DNA of 64,000 nt from Atrichornis clamosus (lineage: Eukaryota; Chordata; Aves; Passeriformes; Menuridae): NCBI GenBank assembly GCA_013400975.1, contig WBMZ01000186.1:1-64000 (forward strand), written 5' to 3'. Shown piece by piece: positions 12,301 to 24,778 of the stretch (position 1 is the stretch's first letter; each line of letters opens with the position of its first letter). A program made the position numbers and the translations under genes. The notes beneath the pieces were generated by a model. The model was given only the letters and a program-made list of their open reading frames with translations, made no database searches and was not told the origin of the DNA.

Positions 12301-12792
12301 TTTAAGAAAGAGTGACAGCATTTCCTGTGCTAGAAACAAGCCCCCATTTCCCTCATTGCTCTGATGGAAATACTAACAGTATCAGAGCTACAGACATTTC
12401 CTTAATTTCCAAAGCGTTTGAAATAAGAGGTAGAAAAAGACATATGATCTCCACTATCTGGAAAGAGACTCAAAACCCAGGATCAGAACCTTTGCTACTA
12501 TTGAAACTGAACATTGAACAGAACTCTTCACCTTTCAGATATTGCTCCTAAACACTGAGCTCCTCCAAACCACCTGTGTTATCAAATGCTTACATGTCAT
12601 ACTTTAGTGGGGAATTAAAGTTAAAAATAAGGGGATTCTTTTGGTGACCTTAAGAGCTTGGGGCAATGGTTAAATGTTAAAAAGGATAGGCTGAGGTTTT
12701 GCTTTTTTTGACTGCTCTTTCAGATTATTTCTGAGCATTACCCAGTTTAAATCCCTGGAGCCTCATCATTCATGCACATGGCACTCCTTGGT
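6360..12792. other. Intron sequence, no gene recognised
   Basis: A/T-rich sequence. The minus frame at 10365-10589 begins next to a good minus-strand acceptor (GTTTCTCTTGCAG) but has no clear donor and no CpG. A strong plus-strand donor, CTCAAG|GTAAGA near 9637, lacks a convincing partner acceptor. I saw no RNA gene or mobile element. Confidence 0.45.
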
Positions 12793-12980
12793 GACAGAAT
12801 CGCAGAATAATTTAATTTAAAGAGATCCTGGAGGTCAGTTGGTCAATCTCAGACAAGAGCAGGGCCATTTGAGATCAGACTGATCAGGGCCTTGTCTTTC
12901 TGAGTTCTGAATATCTCCAAGCACGGACAGTCAAGAGACCCTTTAGGCAACCTGCTCCGGTGTTGGACGATCTTTATTTT
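12793..12980 (-). mobile_element. Degraded CR1-type LINE 3' end
   Basis: Starting at ACAGAATCGCAGAATAATTT, the plus strand shows the order of landmarks found in the reverse complement of avian CR1 3' ends: an 'agatcctggaggtcagttggtc' type phrase, then CAAGAGCAGGGCC, then a phrase ending CAACCTGCTCCGGTGTTGGA. The copy has small indels and is clearly diverged. The CR1 sense strand is minus. CR1 is the dominant LINE of birds, and 5'-truncated copies like this are expected. Boundaries are approximate. Confidence 0.7.
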
Positions 12981-13359
12981 GGTTTTTTTTCCCCACAATA
13001 GCTGTTCTGTCTGTCCAACAATCCTTCTGTCCTATTATCCAAGCTATGACCAAGACCATTTTAGGAAGTAATTTTATCTCCTCAGAATCTGCTGCACACG
13101 TGTATTCTTCAAGTCTTGGACTCTGACGTTAGGGGAGCACAACTGGCAGGAAATCCCGAGTCAGGACACCATAGAGTTAGCTTGGGAATCCTTCAGGATC
13201 TTACGGCCAGAGAGGATTTTGTGCAGTGCTTTGGGCGTGGTCTTAGCATAACTCCCACTGAGCAACTGAGCTGAGGAGTACCTTTTACTGTAGGTAGTCG
13301 TGAGGTTTGTACTTTAGTGGAACCTAAATCTGATATTTCTGACTTCTGTTTTCCCTTAG
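12981..13359. other. Intron between CR1 relic and candidate exon
   Basis: No gene seen. It may contain further decayed CR1 sequence to about 13090. It ends in the pyrimidine-rich tract leading to the acceptor at 13358-13359. Confidence 0.4.
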
Positions 13360-13522
13360 GCTGGTGATTTGCAATCAGGTGCTAAGAACACTGCTGTTTC
13401 TTCAATCCCCGCTCTACTCCCAAAAGAACAGGCAAATTGCCTCGGAAACACTGGTAAAAGATTACTGCTGCAATACTTAAAGTTGTGGACCATAGCCCTG
13501 GAATTGGTTAATGCACATGCAG
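13360..13522 (+). CDS. Candidate second coding exon (163 bp)
   Basis: The acceptor TCTGTTTTCCCTTAG (AG at 13358-13359) and the donor CATGCAG|GTAAGC (intron from 13523) are both strong. Entered in phase 0, exactly the phase in which the exon ending at 5329 leaves, it is open across 54 codons (begins AGDLQSGAKNTAVSS, ends LWTIALELVNAHA plus one base). It exits in phase 1, which keeps 48234-48279 open. There is no recognised domain. A moderately hydrophobic stretch lies near its end. Two CpGs are present. An open run of this length happens by chance now and then, so the phase match supports but does not prove it. It could equally be an alternative or non-coding exon. Confidence 0.3.
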
Positions 13523-14539
13523 GTAAGCAGTGCCGATGGACAACAGTAAATGTATTGTTCCATGCACACTTTTGCCAGCAGCAGCCTGTTTCGAGGCATT
13601 GCCAGGACCCACCTCAACCTCCAGCTGCTTGTTCCTGAAACCCTTTCAGCTGTGCCTGCTCAGGGGTGTACGTGTATGTTTGGGAGCTGAATCATGAGAC
13701 TGATTCAGGTTAAACTGACTAATAATGGGGTTTTTTCAGAATTTTTCTTTAATACCTGTTAAATTCCCTGGGCCTGATTCACAGGGCGGCCTTACAGACA
13801 GTTGTGTTGATAAAAGTCATATGGCTCTTGAGAGAACAGGACAGGCAGCAAGGAAGGAAGAATTGTTGGAAGTACTTTGAGTCAATACTGCTGCCAAAGG
13901 CAATGTCTCTCCAAACTTACAGCCTTGCTATTGCTGTTTTGTCCATCCCACAGTCAGCCTCTGCAGTGCTGGCACATCCATAGTTATACTAATTTACTCA
14001 TCAGCAGTGAGAAGCTAAAGGTTAAATGAAAAGAATGGAGTAGAAGGGGATCCCCCATAATTTTGTGAAGTTTTTTTAAAGGAATTCCTTGCTCTTTGCA
14101 AGCACTGTACTGCTGACTTTGCAGAGCAATGCTCTTTGGAGTTGTGGAATAGAATCTGAATTAGTGTATTTAAAACTGAAGTTCTCATTTAAATTTTTAT
14201 GTTAATTTTAGTCTTCCACTGATATCACACAAGTGTACGGCAGGAATAATTTTACTGAAATCACAGACATGGCTGTGTCCCTTGTGAAGTAATTTCTACC
14301 TGTGTAAAATGCATATGAAATTTTACTAAATCAAGTCAGCATTTTATTCTGACTTGACACCCATATTGCAGTGATGTAAATTGTTGCAATATGAGGCATC
14401 AGTGAATAAAATTGCACTAGAATAAAAGTCTCGTGTCAGGATTTGATCCCATATAAGTGTTTTCTACTGTTATTTTAATGGAACATTGCAAAATTGAAAA
14501 ATCATTAGTAGTCCTGCCAATGCGTTAGCATTTAAAAGG
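13523..14539. other. Intron sequence, nothing recognised
   Basis: A/T-rich sequence with no frame, repeat or RNA gene that I can support. Confidence 0.45.
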
Positions 14540-14930
14540 TCCTATTTTCTATTTCCCTGTAGTCCCTTTATGCCACTCCATTAGTTTAAAAAGGCCATAA
14601 AGAGAGCACATTTAGCCACTTGGGAATATTTTCATTTCTGTGTTACTCTTGCCTTTGGCATAGCAGATATGTTAGGTTGTGGCTGAGGAGAAAGGGTCAC
14701 GGCTGGCCCGCCCCCTTGTTCCAGCTATTCTTGGTTGCTGGAACAGCTCCTGGGGGCCCCAGGCTGCCAATTGTACTAAAATTGCTGGTAGCCTTAAGAC
14801 TATTCAAGGAGTAATTAGCTACCAAATGTGGGTAATTGTGACAGAGTCTAGCTAATACTGCTTTTGTCTAACGGACTAATTAAAGGCTGCACATATGAGA
14901 AGAAGAGAAAAAACACTCTTCTTTTAAGGA
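14540..14930. promoter_or_regulatory. Candidate intronic enhancer block
   Basis: This block differs from its flanks. It has a G/C-rich centre (a GC-box-like CCCGCCCCC at 14707-14715, a 9-bp inverted repeat at 14717-14745 and a 15-bp palindrome at 14749-14763). Just downstream are several homeodomain-type cores (TAATTAGC, GGTAATTG, AGCTAATAC, ACTAATTAAAG) between about 14810 and 14890. Dense, mixed binding sites inside a very large intron are typical of conserved developmental enhancers. Conservation cannot be judged here. The hydrophobic 64-codon frame at 14620-14814 is considered chance. Confidence 0.35.
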
Positions 14931-17483
14931 AAAGAATTCTTAAGAAAGAACATTTGATCTAGTGTTAAAAAAAAAATTCTGATTCTTCTAGCAGGATCCT
15001 AGAAGTTTTTGATAATTAATCTTGGAAAACGAAGCACAACTAGAGTTCTTAGATTAAATGCTTTATTTTGGCACCCTTTCATACTCTTCTTTGATTTCAT
15101 TTAAAAAAATTATATTTCTTATGAAAGCGTTGTTTTCAATGTTGCAAGAACATTTAAAATTTTTTCAAGAATGAGGCCCTTGGAAGAGCAGCAGATTTAA
15201 AAGCAAACTGCTCCCTTTCCTTCCTCCTGCCCAGCTAAAACAGATTATTTTAGAAAACACTTCCTTGTGTTCTCATATGCTGCAGTGTCACTAATACCCT
15301 CTCAGCCAGCACTTCCCAGCCACCAGCAGCCACCTGGCCACCCTCAGCAGTCTGTTTCTTTCTCTTTGACCCTCTGACATCTCTCAGACATGTCAAACAA
15401 CTTGCAGTGTCCTGCCTTGTGAACTGACCCACATATGCAGACATTCTGCAAAGTTCAAATCTGATTGAATTCCAGACATTTTACAGGCAGGAATACAAGT
15501 GTTACCTCGTTATGGCAGCTGCAAGACCTTTTTTATAGACTGCTTCGCAGAGCAGCTGATACAGCCTTGTCTCCCTGTTTAAATACCTTCTTACTCCATG
15601 TTCTGAAAGTGGATCAGAAATAACATATTGCAACTGCTCTTCGTTACCCAGAACAAGAGGAAACAAAGCACTGTAACTGGCAGCAGACTTGAACTAGAAT
15701 GGACAGTTTACAATTGTCTGTAATACAAATCTGGTGATCAGCAGAGTTTGTGGCTAATACTTGCTCTTTTCTTCTGTATCCTCTCGATTGATTTGCACTT
15801 GGGAATTCATCTAAGGGAGATGTTCTGCCTTGGTGTGAGAGTTCCTGTGGGTATGGGAGGACATGGTAGCTGATTCTCTTGCTCTTTGAACTGAAAATTT
15901 GAATGACTGACTGGCAACTCATAAAAAGGCTCTTTGGTAAGGAGCAGCAGTGATACTGGTTTAACAGGACAGTCCATTCTGAAATAGTCTTCAGGTGCCT
16001 TTGACTGCTTTTAAGGCTGAGGATAAAAGTTGTGTGCATGGTGTCTGTGGAAAGATGTCAGAAGGCCCATGATACGGGATTTCAAGCAGTCTCCTTGTTT
16101 TCAGTCTTTATAACAGCAATTCTCTTTTCCTTGGTATTAACAGCTAGAAGCATCTTAAAAAGGAAAGGCTATAATTGCAGCCCAAAAGAAGGGAAAAAAG
16201 TAGAAATTGCTCTGCAGCCTCATCACTCTTTTGTACAATTCAGGGAAGAGGAACCCAAAAATAGGAATAGCAATGTCTGTACCTTTTCAAAAAGTCTGAT
16301 AGCTGATGCTGTGGCATGCATCTCTGCTACCTGACCTGGAGGCTCTCTGGCTGAGACGGTGAAAATACAGTCATATTATTGCAAAACGTGGAATATGTAA
16401 AGTTTTCTTCAGTAAGGATGTTCTTATATGTTTGATCCTTGTATGCTTTCAAACCTAAAAAACAAGAAAGGGGATTTAATCTGTGAAACGGGTAGCAGCT
16501 AGCAAGATCTAAGTGATGTCCAGGTGTTGGAAAGACAAATTACTTGTTGGTAGAATTGCCTCATTAAGGTTTAGGGCTGGCCATGCTTCAATGATCTCAG
16601 ACCTAGGGGGAGGTTACCAAAGCTTGGGAAGAAGGATGTACTACTGATAGTGGACACAAAGAATTCAGAATTTATGGGCCACAGCACGTTTGGCAGAACC
16701 CCCAAGATAAGAAGGAAACTAATAAAACCAACTCAGCAACAGTGCTGAAATCAGCTCTGACTGGGTAAAAGGTAATTCTGGCAGGGGGAAATCTGTGGCC
16801 ACCCATCTCATAGACCACCAACCCAAAAGAAGAGAAAGACTGAGCATGCAGACTAATTAGCATGAGAAGTGAGAGAATCATTAACTGATAGGATACTAAT
16901 TAATAAAATAACTATGTCTCTTGTTGCCAATGAACACTAGTCCCTTTGTTTGCTAAAAAGTATAAATAGTAGAAAGTAGTATAATACTTTACAAAGTAAA
17001 TTAAATTAATAATAAACACGCAGGTTCAACCTGGATGCATGAAAAAAGACCAGACTCTTAAAATTTGATAAGACAAATCTGTGGGTTGAGTTGGGGTTTT
17101 TGTTTTGTTTCAATTTTAATTGATAGTAATTAGTGGCTCACATGTAAGAAAGCAAAAGCTTTTTTCTCCTCTTGTTGAGCTGTAGAGCTGCGTTTCCCAC
17201 ACCTACAGCTGGGCATCATGTCATGAAGGTGAGTTCCTTCTTTGCTTCTTTTTACATTAAAGAATTAGTGTTGTAACTACTGTCACGTTTCCCATCTTGC
17301 CCTATGAGCCTGGCATTCCTTTTTTTCTTCAAGTGACACAACTTCAAGTACTACAAGTGCCTGACCACTCATTTTACTCCAGCCTTCATGCAAGAGCAAA
17401 ACAGTAGCCTGATGATCAGAGCACATCTCAGAGAGGTTTGTGTTTAACTGCATATGGCCAAGGAAGAATTGAGGCCAAATTTC
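14931..17483. other. Intron sequence, no supported gene
   Basis: A/T-rich sequence. The minus strand at about 15644-16039 has overlapping open runs in two frames with fair splice-like ends, but nothing recognisable. On the plus strand a strong donor (CATGAAG|GTGAGT, intron from 17229) follows two fair acceptors (AG at 17178-17179 and 17207-17208). Read from 17180, the segment is open only in a phase that no upstream candidate exon supplies. Confidence 0.4.
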
Positions 17484-18101
17484 CTACCTCTGCCCAAGGA
17501 CTAATGCCATTTTGTGAATAGGAGCATTATGACTACGATGTTCTCCCCTGCTAGAATGCTTTAGCAGAGGACAGTGATCTGTCGTGACTTCCTTCAGGAA
17601 TTCTGCATGGTGACACACAAGTGGATGGAACAGCACCGAGAATTCCCTCTGTAGGCAAGCGCTTCCTAAGACAGTGGCTTGAAGCATCTCCCTGATCTGC
17701 TCACTAGTTGCTTTGAATTTCATTTCGAGGCATGCAGGCATCCACTGTGTTAGGAGCTTCAGCATGAAAATGAATCTCTGGATTCCAGACCCAATCAAAC
17801 CTCTTTCATATCTCACCTCAATTCTACCTCTGTGCAAGTGGTCGCCGAGTTTGAGTGTTCCCTGAGCTGCCCAGATGTCAGGAAACGCAATGGCTGTGTG
17901 ATGGCACGGTGTGTTCCAGCACAGTGCCTGGCAAGGGAAGAGCAGATCCTTATGAAAAGAGGTGGAGGAGAGGACAAGACAGCCACTTTCCATGGCTGTG
18001 CACACAGATTGCCTGCAGCTGCTTGTGAGACCACAGGTACAGGCTTTAGGTATTTTGAGGGAGAAGTGTTTATCTATTTTTAGAGGAAATAGCATTGCCA
18101 C
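17484..18101 (-). other. Unusually long minus-strand open frame, unknown
   Basis: This is the longest uninterrupted frame with a non-repetitive origin in the window apart from repeat-associated ones: about 203 codons from the first ATG (at 18095, reading leftward) to the stop. The segment is more G/C-balanced than its surroundings and carries around nine CpGs, which is unusual for this intron. The translation shows no signal peptide, no repeated motif and no domain I know. Shorter frames overlap it on the plus strand. Possible readings are a small single-exon gene, a decayed retrocopy, a non-coding RNA exon, or a chance frame favoured by local composition. I favour chance or a conserved non-coding block. 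Confidence 0.2.
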
Positions 18102-18432
18102 TCCAGTTTATCTAAACAGTCTTGCTACAGAATACTGCTATATTTAGAAGCCACTCAACTGCTTAATGTAAGAATAGTATCTTATGAAAAAAGGTCACAG
18201 TACACTTCTCCGTTCTATTTGTACTATGAGTTTTATAATTTATGCTAAACCACTCTATTCCTCATTGATTATCACACTCATGAGTGTACACCTTCCCTAT
18301 GTAATTGTGGCCAGCATTTCCATCAATATTTGCCTCAAATGTACCTATAAAGACTGTTCCACTGATTTTCAGAGTCATCATGAGGTCTGAGCTCATCCAG
18401 GGACTCTGAATCGCAGAAAAGGAAATGCATAC

Positions 18433-18493
18433 TGGTACATGAAATTAAAATGCAAATTGCTACATACCAATGTATATTGGTACATGAAATTAA
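18433..18493 (+). repeat. 16-bp direct duplication, 45-bp period
   Basis: TGGTACATGAAATTAA occurs identically at 18433-18448 and 18478-18493. The interval includes CCAATGTATATTGG (18467-18480), which has CCAAT/ATTGG inverted arms. It is a local duplication or a short foldback unit; function unknown. Confidence 0.8.
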
Positions 18494-19396
18494 TATCCTG
18501 CATTGTCCTACCCACTCCTTTTCAAGGAATCCATTCCCTTATTAGGGTTGGATTGGATGGCTAATGAGGGTGGATTTATGGTATGCAATCTGCACATTAG
18601 TGAGCTCTGCGAGAGTCACATTTCTAAGGGCAAATAAACTGTGTAACACACTTTCACATCTTATTTTCATAAGTTTAAATAAAGAACCGATTCCTCAAAA
18701 GACAGACCTCACTGTAAAGCAGTGAGGATCAAAGTCAGGCACGGATAGCTGGGTCATAGGACAAGGAGTCTTAAAGCCCTGAAGACCAGCGAAATAAGGG
18801 TGGGGTTACCCTGGATCAGGACTTGCTTTGTTGTGCATGCCTATGAACTTAATTGGTCAGCTCTGGATATACATTTGCTAGTGGGGAGACAAATCTGTTT
18901 TCACCAACTTCTGGCTTTGGAATTTGATTATGTATAAATAAAAGCAGGTGTTCTCCAAGATAGAAGGTTTATCAATTTTTTCATCTGTTGTGCAGGAATT
19001 GCAAATTATTATTTTTCCTTTCAAATTTCTTCTTCCTTCACATTTGCATGGATATTTGCTTTCAATGAGAAAAGGCTATGGGTGTGGTATCAGAAATTAA
19101 ACTCTGAACTGAGTAGAAATATGTTACAGAACACAACGGAAACGTGTCCTGATAGTCTTCATGCCTTTAAAAAGCTAATCTGAAATCAATACTGAAATGT
19201 CAGGAGATAAGAAACACCTATCAGAATGAGTGTATGTAAGCACTTTGGATATGCAGAAAATAATTTGGCATGAGGTTTAGATATTTCAGATGTCGGGGTT
19301 GAGCACTGTGAGTACTGTTATCTCGTCACTTCCTCAGAATGGCACACACGAATGGCCAAAAAGAAATCAAAGCCAAATTCCTAAATTTTAAGCTAC

Positions 19397-19409
19397 TTTT
19401 TTTTTTTTT
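19397..19409. repeat. Poly-T run (13 T)
   Basis: An uninterrupted run of 13 thymines with no attached SINE or LINE body visible on either side. Confidence 0.9.
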
Positions 19410-22400
19410 GGTGTCAAGGAAAGTACATGATGTTAATTAAGTGAGGGGAATTCATATTGAATGTCATATGTTGCCCACACTTGCAGTGTTCCAAGCTGTG
19501 CTGTGACATAATATTCACAGTGGCATTGCACAGAACAGGTGGGAATCCACGGGCCTCAACACAGAAAATCCAGGCAGTCTTGGCAACAGTTTTCCTCATA
19601 TTTGTCATTTGGCTGTAATGGGACAGATTTGCTATTACACTTTCAGGTGTACAGTAACAGGAACTGATTGGTTATTTACTAATGTGAAATATTTTAGTGG
19701 TGCATCCAACACCAATAAAGCAATTTACCAAACAATCTGTGAGTAAAAAGATTTAGAATTTTGCATCAGCTTTGTCATTTGTGAACTAACAACTAATTGC
19801 CTGACAGAGCTCTACTTCAAAGCAACATTATAGGTATATATATTTACTTCATATTTCCTAACTAGGGTAGAATGAAAAAGTTGTCATAGCAGTAGAATAA
19901 TGAGATTATTCTGCAATTCTTTGGTTTTAGAACTTCAGATGAATATTCTACTTGTAGGAATAAACAGTTTGGTATTCCGTGGTTCATCTAGAATAGTAAA
20001 TTGCTTAGATTTTCTGTCTGAAGGAGGACCACTCCCAAACTGAGCTTGTGTCTCTAAGCAACTTGAATTGTAACATGTAATTTAGAAGCACTTTAAAAAT
20101 CTAATTCATGTGCTCCAGTCCACCATTATCCACTCAGTATGACATGTGTGCCAGAGGCTTGATAGACCTGTAAGGTAGATGATTCACTTGATTTGCTTAT
20201 GTAGGTGGTTAGATTAGTGGTCCTAGTAATTCCATAGGCTCTGTCTACATTGCCCTGTGTAATATTAGGATGCTGCCCCACCCTTTTTACTGTCCTAGCT
20301 TGGAGCTGGCAGCTCCTGGTGCCACCTACCCTGGAAGGAAATCAGTGACCTAATCTCTGTACGGTGAAAGATTCCCAGTGCAGCAGCTTAGCAAAGGCTT
20401 TCCAAATCAGCACTGGTATGGGAAGACTGCTGCTTGGTTGGTCTGGCGTGATTAAAAGCGGACCAACACCTAGTTCCAGAACAAGGTCAGGAAATTAAAG
20501 GAGGTCACAACAAGCCAAGAATAGCAAGTCATGCTCAGGGGCTTCGCAGGGGGAAGCATTCTTGGCTGAGGTATGATGTTTTCTGGGAAGATTTTAGCAG
20601 GGAAACACACACCTGTGACGTTACACTGTATGTAGCAGGGAGAACAGGGAAGGGATCTCATTGCCTAGTGAATGGTACAGAAGAACCTGATTTGTCACAA
20701 TTTTGCTTCTAGGCAATGATCTGTATCAGGCAGCCTCTGGAGTTGCCAGCCCCATTCCTAGTTTCTGACTCAGTCATTCAATATTCTTGTAGCCTGACTT
20801 CATTCCTGCAAGATTGCTGTTTCTGAAATTGTCAAGAGAGGTAGAGTGGGAAGTAGGGAGGGAGAGCAGCCTGGAGCCTGCGGTCTGCAGTGCCAACTGT
20901 GGGGCTTTTATGGCAGATGGTATTCCCCCGTCTGAGGTCAGGACAGCATATGGCGTTCAGGAGTCCTGGCATGCCAGAGACACACTGCATGCATTTTGTG
21001 TCCAGTGATGGGCACCATGATTATTGTAAGTGTAAGAGGTGTCATTCCATCCTGTTCCATGGTCTGTGTGATCATTGTAGGCAATTAGTTCGTGGATATC
21101 AGCTCCTGACTTAGGATGGTGTTAAAGTGCACGCATAACTTTAAATGTGGCTTCTCAGTTGGTTTTGTTGGGCCCTATGAGCGGCTTCGTTTGCTTTTCT
21201 GAAAAATAACAGGAATTTAAAGAATGTGGTAGAAAGCAGCAAAATCAATGAGATCCAGAGTGATTCTCCTGCAGGTGTTGTTACTATCCATAGAGTTGCT
21301 GTTACACACAGTTAAGGAGTGAGCTAGGCTGGGAAGGGATTGTTAGCTGAGAAGTGCCTGTAGTCTCCTTTGATGCTTTGTTCCAGAAGAGGACTGAAAG
21401 CAATAGACAGCAGCACTGAACCTGACCCAGCCTTCCTTGCCTGCTCACGTGCTTTTTTCTCACTGTCTCTCATTCATCCTGGCTATAATAGGTACCCAGT
21501 GAGACTATCCCAGGCAATTAAATAAAGACTCAGAGGGCATTCACTCACTACACAGACTCTGCGTATGACCTTCACAACACAAAGACAAAAGAAATCCAGG
21601 CATGCAGAGTAACCTCAACTGTAGTTAGGTTTGGTGCCATTCCAAATTGTTTGGGACAGAATAGGGTGAGGGCAGACAGGCAAAATGACAAAACCACGTG
21701 ATGCACATTTAGATCCTGTAACTGAGTCTGTCTGCAGAGGGGGAATGAAGGGGCCACGCTTGTCACTGTCACTGCCCACAGATTGAGAACAGCAGGTACG
21801 GGCAGATTTGTGCAACAGCTCTTCATTCTCCTGAGCTCATATATCTCTGTTCCTCCACTTCACTTAGTTCTCCCCACAGCAACCCTATATGCTTTCTTTA
21901 AGGTGAATTTACTGAGTTTTCTTGCTACAGATGATACCTACTACTGCTGTTATCTACACAACTGAAGAACACAGTGTATGGAATCACATAAGTATTTTAT
22001 CACTGTTGTATACACTGAAATGGTAACTGGTCTAAAAAAGTGCATTAAGTAAATTGTAATATAGTTAAATATAGTACACACGAAATACTCAGAAGTAATT
22101 TTAACAGCTACCTGTAATAAGAAAGGAAATAACATTTTTACATTCATGATGACCATACTCTTAATGCAGGACTTGTTTTACACTTACTATGCAGAGTAGT
22201 AGGTTCCTATTCCAGAAAAAGGTAAGGGAGCTTAAGCAAATACTGTTCTATCTTCTTCTTGAAGATTATGAGCATTTTAAAATTGCGTACATTAAAAAAT
22301 GTAACCAGAACTTTAAAACTATGATCTGCTTCTGTTTGCAAACTGAGCTATCAAAAACCCCCTAGCTTCTTTTCAGTACAATTTTTAGTGCTTTTACCCT

Positions 22401-24748
22401 AAAACTTTAAAGCCAAATAATCACATTTGGAAACACATTTGTGGAACACTGTATGTTCTACAGACTAAGTTTCTTATCACTCTGGTTCATTTCAACAACT
22501 TCGCTATTCTTTAACTGTATTGAAAAATAAGGATTCAATTGAAGAGGAGAAGCTAAAATCCCTTCTTGCACCTTGCTTTTTAGGCTCAAACATTTTTTTT
22601 ACTTAAGGTTTCTCCTGTCCAGAAGGGAAATTTCTTCCCAGTTGCTCTCTTAATTATACGTCTTGTCTACAATCAAAAAGTTTCACTGGTTCCATAAGTC
22701 CATCCAGTGGCTGCATATGGGAATTGCATATTTTCAAGGGTAAATTCCAATTTTGTACAATTTAGTTTATTAAGTAGTGGAGTTAATGTTGTTACTGGAA
22801 ATAAACATGAACTGAAATGTACAATTGGAATACTCCTGGCCTTTGCTGTTAAGTAGATATGGATCTGTCAAGTACCCTTTGAATAATACTGGGAATACTG
22901 TTTTGTTATTCCAGCAACAGGAACAAGATAAAAGTTTATGATTATTTATTAGTATTTAAATTAATTACCTACTAGAACAAAGAACAGAAACGTGCTGAGT
23001 GAAAATCTTTAGCTTATTTTCATTCTGAACCTGAGACAGCTGAGGACATTGTATAACACTAGCTCTTGTGAGTTGTTCTTTAGATCTCGTGCTTATGTTT
23101 ATACTAAAACCTCTATGAAGTTACATCTTTTGGCTGTTATGTTTTTTGTCAAATGGCATAAGATACTACAAAAAGTAATTCAAAACCTGAAGGTAAAGAG
23201 GACAAGATCTGAGCAGTGTGTTCCAGAAGTCACATTAAGAATTTATATACAAACTATTTCCAGAAAATCCTGCTTAAGTTCAATATCGAATCTCAACGGG
23301 TCATCAGACTAAATCAAGGCCAGCTGATTGTTTGAGAATCTATGATTAGATGTAGCATTTCTCCTTGATGATGACAGCAATTTGAGCCTCAGTGCCTTGA
23401 ACCCTAATTCTAACATCACCTCCATTATTGCTACCAGTGCTGGGGTTATAAGTATGGAGAATATCAATGGAATACTTTTACCAGTTAGAAAAATCCCATT
23501 TGCTAAAAGCCTTTTAATTCTCTATTCTTGGCAAATACAGGCTTCTAAAATGTTCACCATCATTACTAGCTTTCTTCTTCCCATGAAAGTAAATGTATCT
23601 TTAATTTTGCCTTCTAGAGTGAATACATTATGATACAGTGTGCAATTACACGATAGCCTATAATTTGCCTGCGGGTGCCCTGCTTCAGTGAGTGCATAGG
23701 TTGGGGAGGCATAAATAGAGAATGACTTTTGTAACACCAGCCTTAATCTAGCTTTAAAAAAAAAAATAGGTGCTTAATTTTTCTATCCACATAAATAAAT
23801 TTTACCTTAGAAAGTTTCAGAAGTGTGTGTGAGATACTGTCGTGACAGCAGGCCATACTTTGTGCATGTCAAAATAACCGTGTAGTAACTATTGCATGCT
23901 GTGGTACAACAGTTACCTTTATAATCCTTTCCAGGGTCTTACACATCTCAGATCTTCATAGTTTTCAGTCTAGAATTGCCACCACTGAGGTTGCTGTGCT
24001 TGTAAACTCTAGCAGTTTCTCTCCAACAAGATGTCTGGTTTTAGTAATAGAGTTTAAAGTTAGAATATTACAATTCTTTCTTGCTGCAATGATTATTATA
24101 GAAATAGAGAATGTCAGTGTTTTGTGGATATAATGCAGCTCAATCTCTTCTGCTACAGAAACTCTGCTTTCAGGTTTGGATTTATTTTTTTGTTTGTTTT
24201 TAACTAGGGCCACCATAATTTTATACCTTATTTGGTAACCTAAGTGCTCCCCGGACCTGAAAACACAGTCCTGTATTTAGGCTCCATGGGCCTCTGAGTT
24301 AAAATAAGGTGTCTGCAGAAAATGAATGCCGAAAGCATTCAACTCATCTCTGGACCCCACTCTAGCAGCTTTTTGCATGGTTCCTGCTTTACTTAGTTGG
24401 TTGATGTATTATGGATTCAATTTCCTCCATAAGGGGAAAATGCTGAGTGATATAGAACCACTGAATGAGCTCCCAACTTTCCTTTCTCTGTAAGCTGTGA
24501 CTCTCAGCATATTTCTAGTTGGAGCATAACATATGTTTCCTTAGAGCTGGGTGTTTATTTTAATATTGTGTGCTTGATCAGTCCTCAAAATCTATTGTTG
24601 TAACACTGCCTTTGTCCTGTCCTTCCTTCTGAGTACGATCAGAGGATCAGTTGGTTATTTTATTTTATTTGCATTTGCCACTGTTAGGATTTTATTGTTC
24701 ATGTGTTAGTTATGACTATATCATTCACTAGAACCAAATTTTCAAATC

Positions 24749-24778
24749 AGTTTTTTTAGCTTCATAGTTTTTTTAGCT
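24749..24778 (+). repeat. Duplicated 13-mer
   Basis: AGTTTTTTTAGCT occurs at 24749-24761 and again at 24766-24778, separated by 4 bases. A simple local duplication. Confidence 0.8.

Noticed and set aside
15644..16039. Overlapping minus-strand frames that look protein-like in two frames
   Set aside because: Two competing frames, fair splice signals only, and no recognised protein; a frameshifted retrocopy is possible but cannot be supported by eye.
17180..17228. Small plus-strand exon before CATGAAG|GTGAGT
   Set aside because: Open only in a phase that no upstream candidate exon provides.
21850..21950. Possible second MIR-like phrase (CCACAGCAACCCTATATG)
   Set aside because: Only one landmark fits the MIR consensus; the expected CATTTTACAG block is not there in good form.
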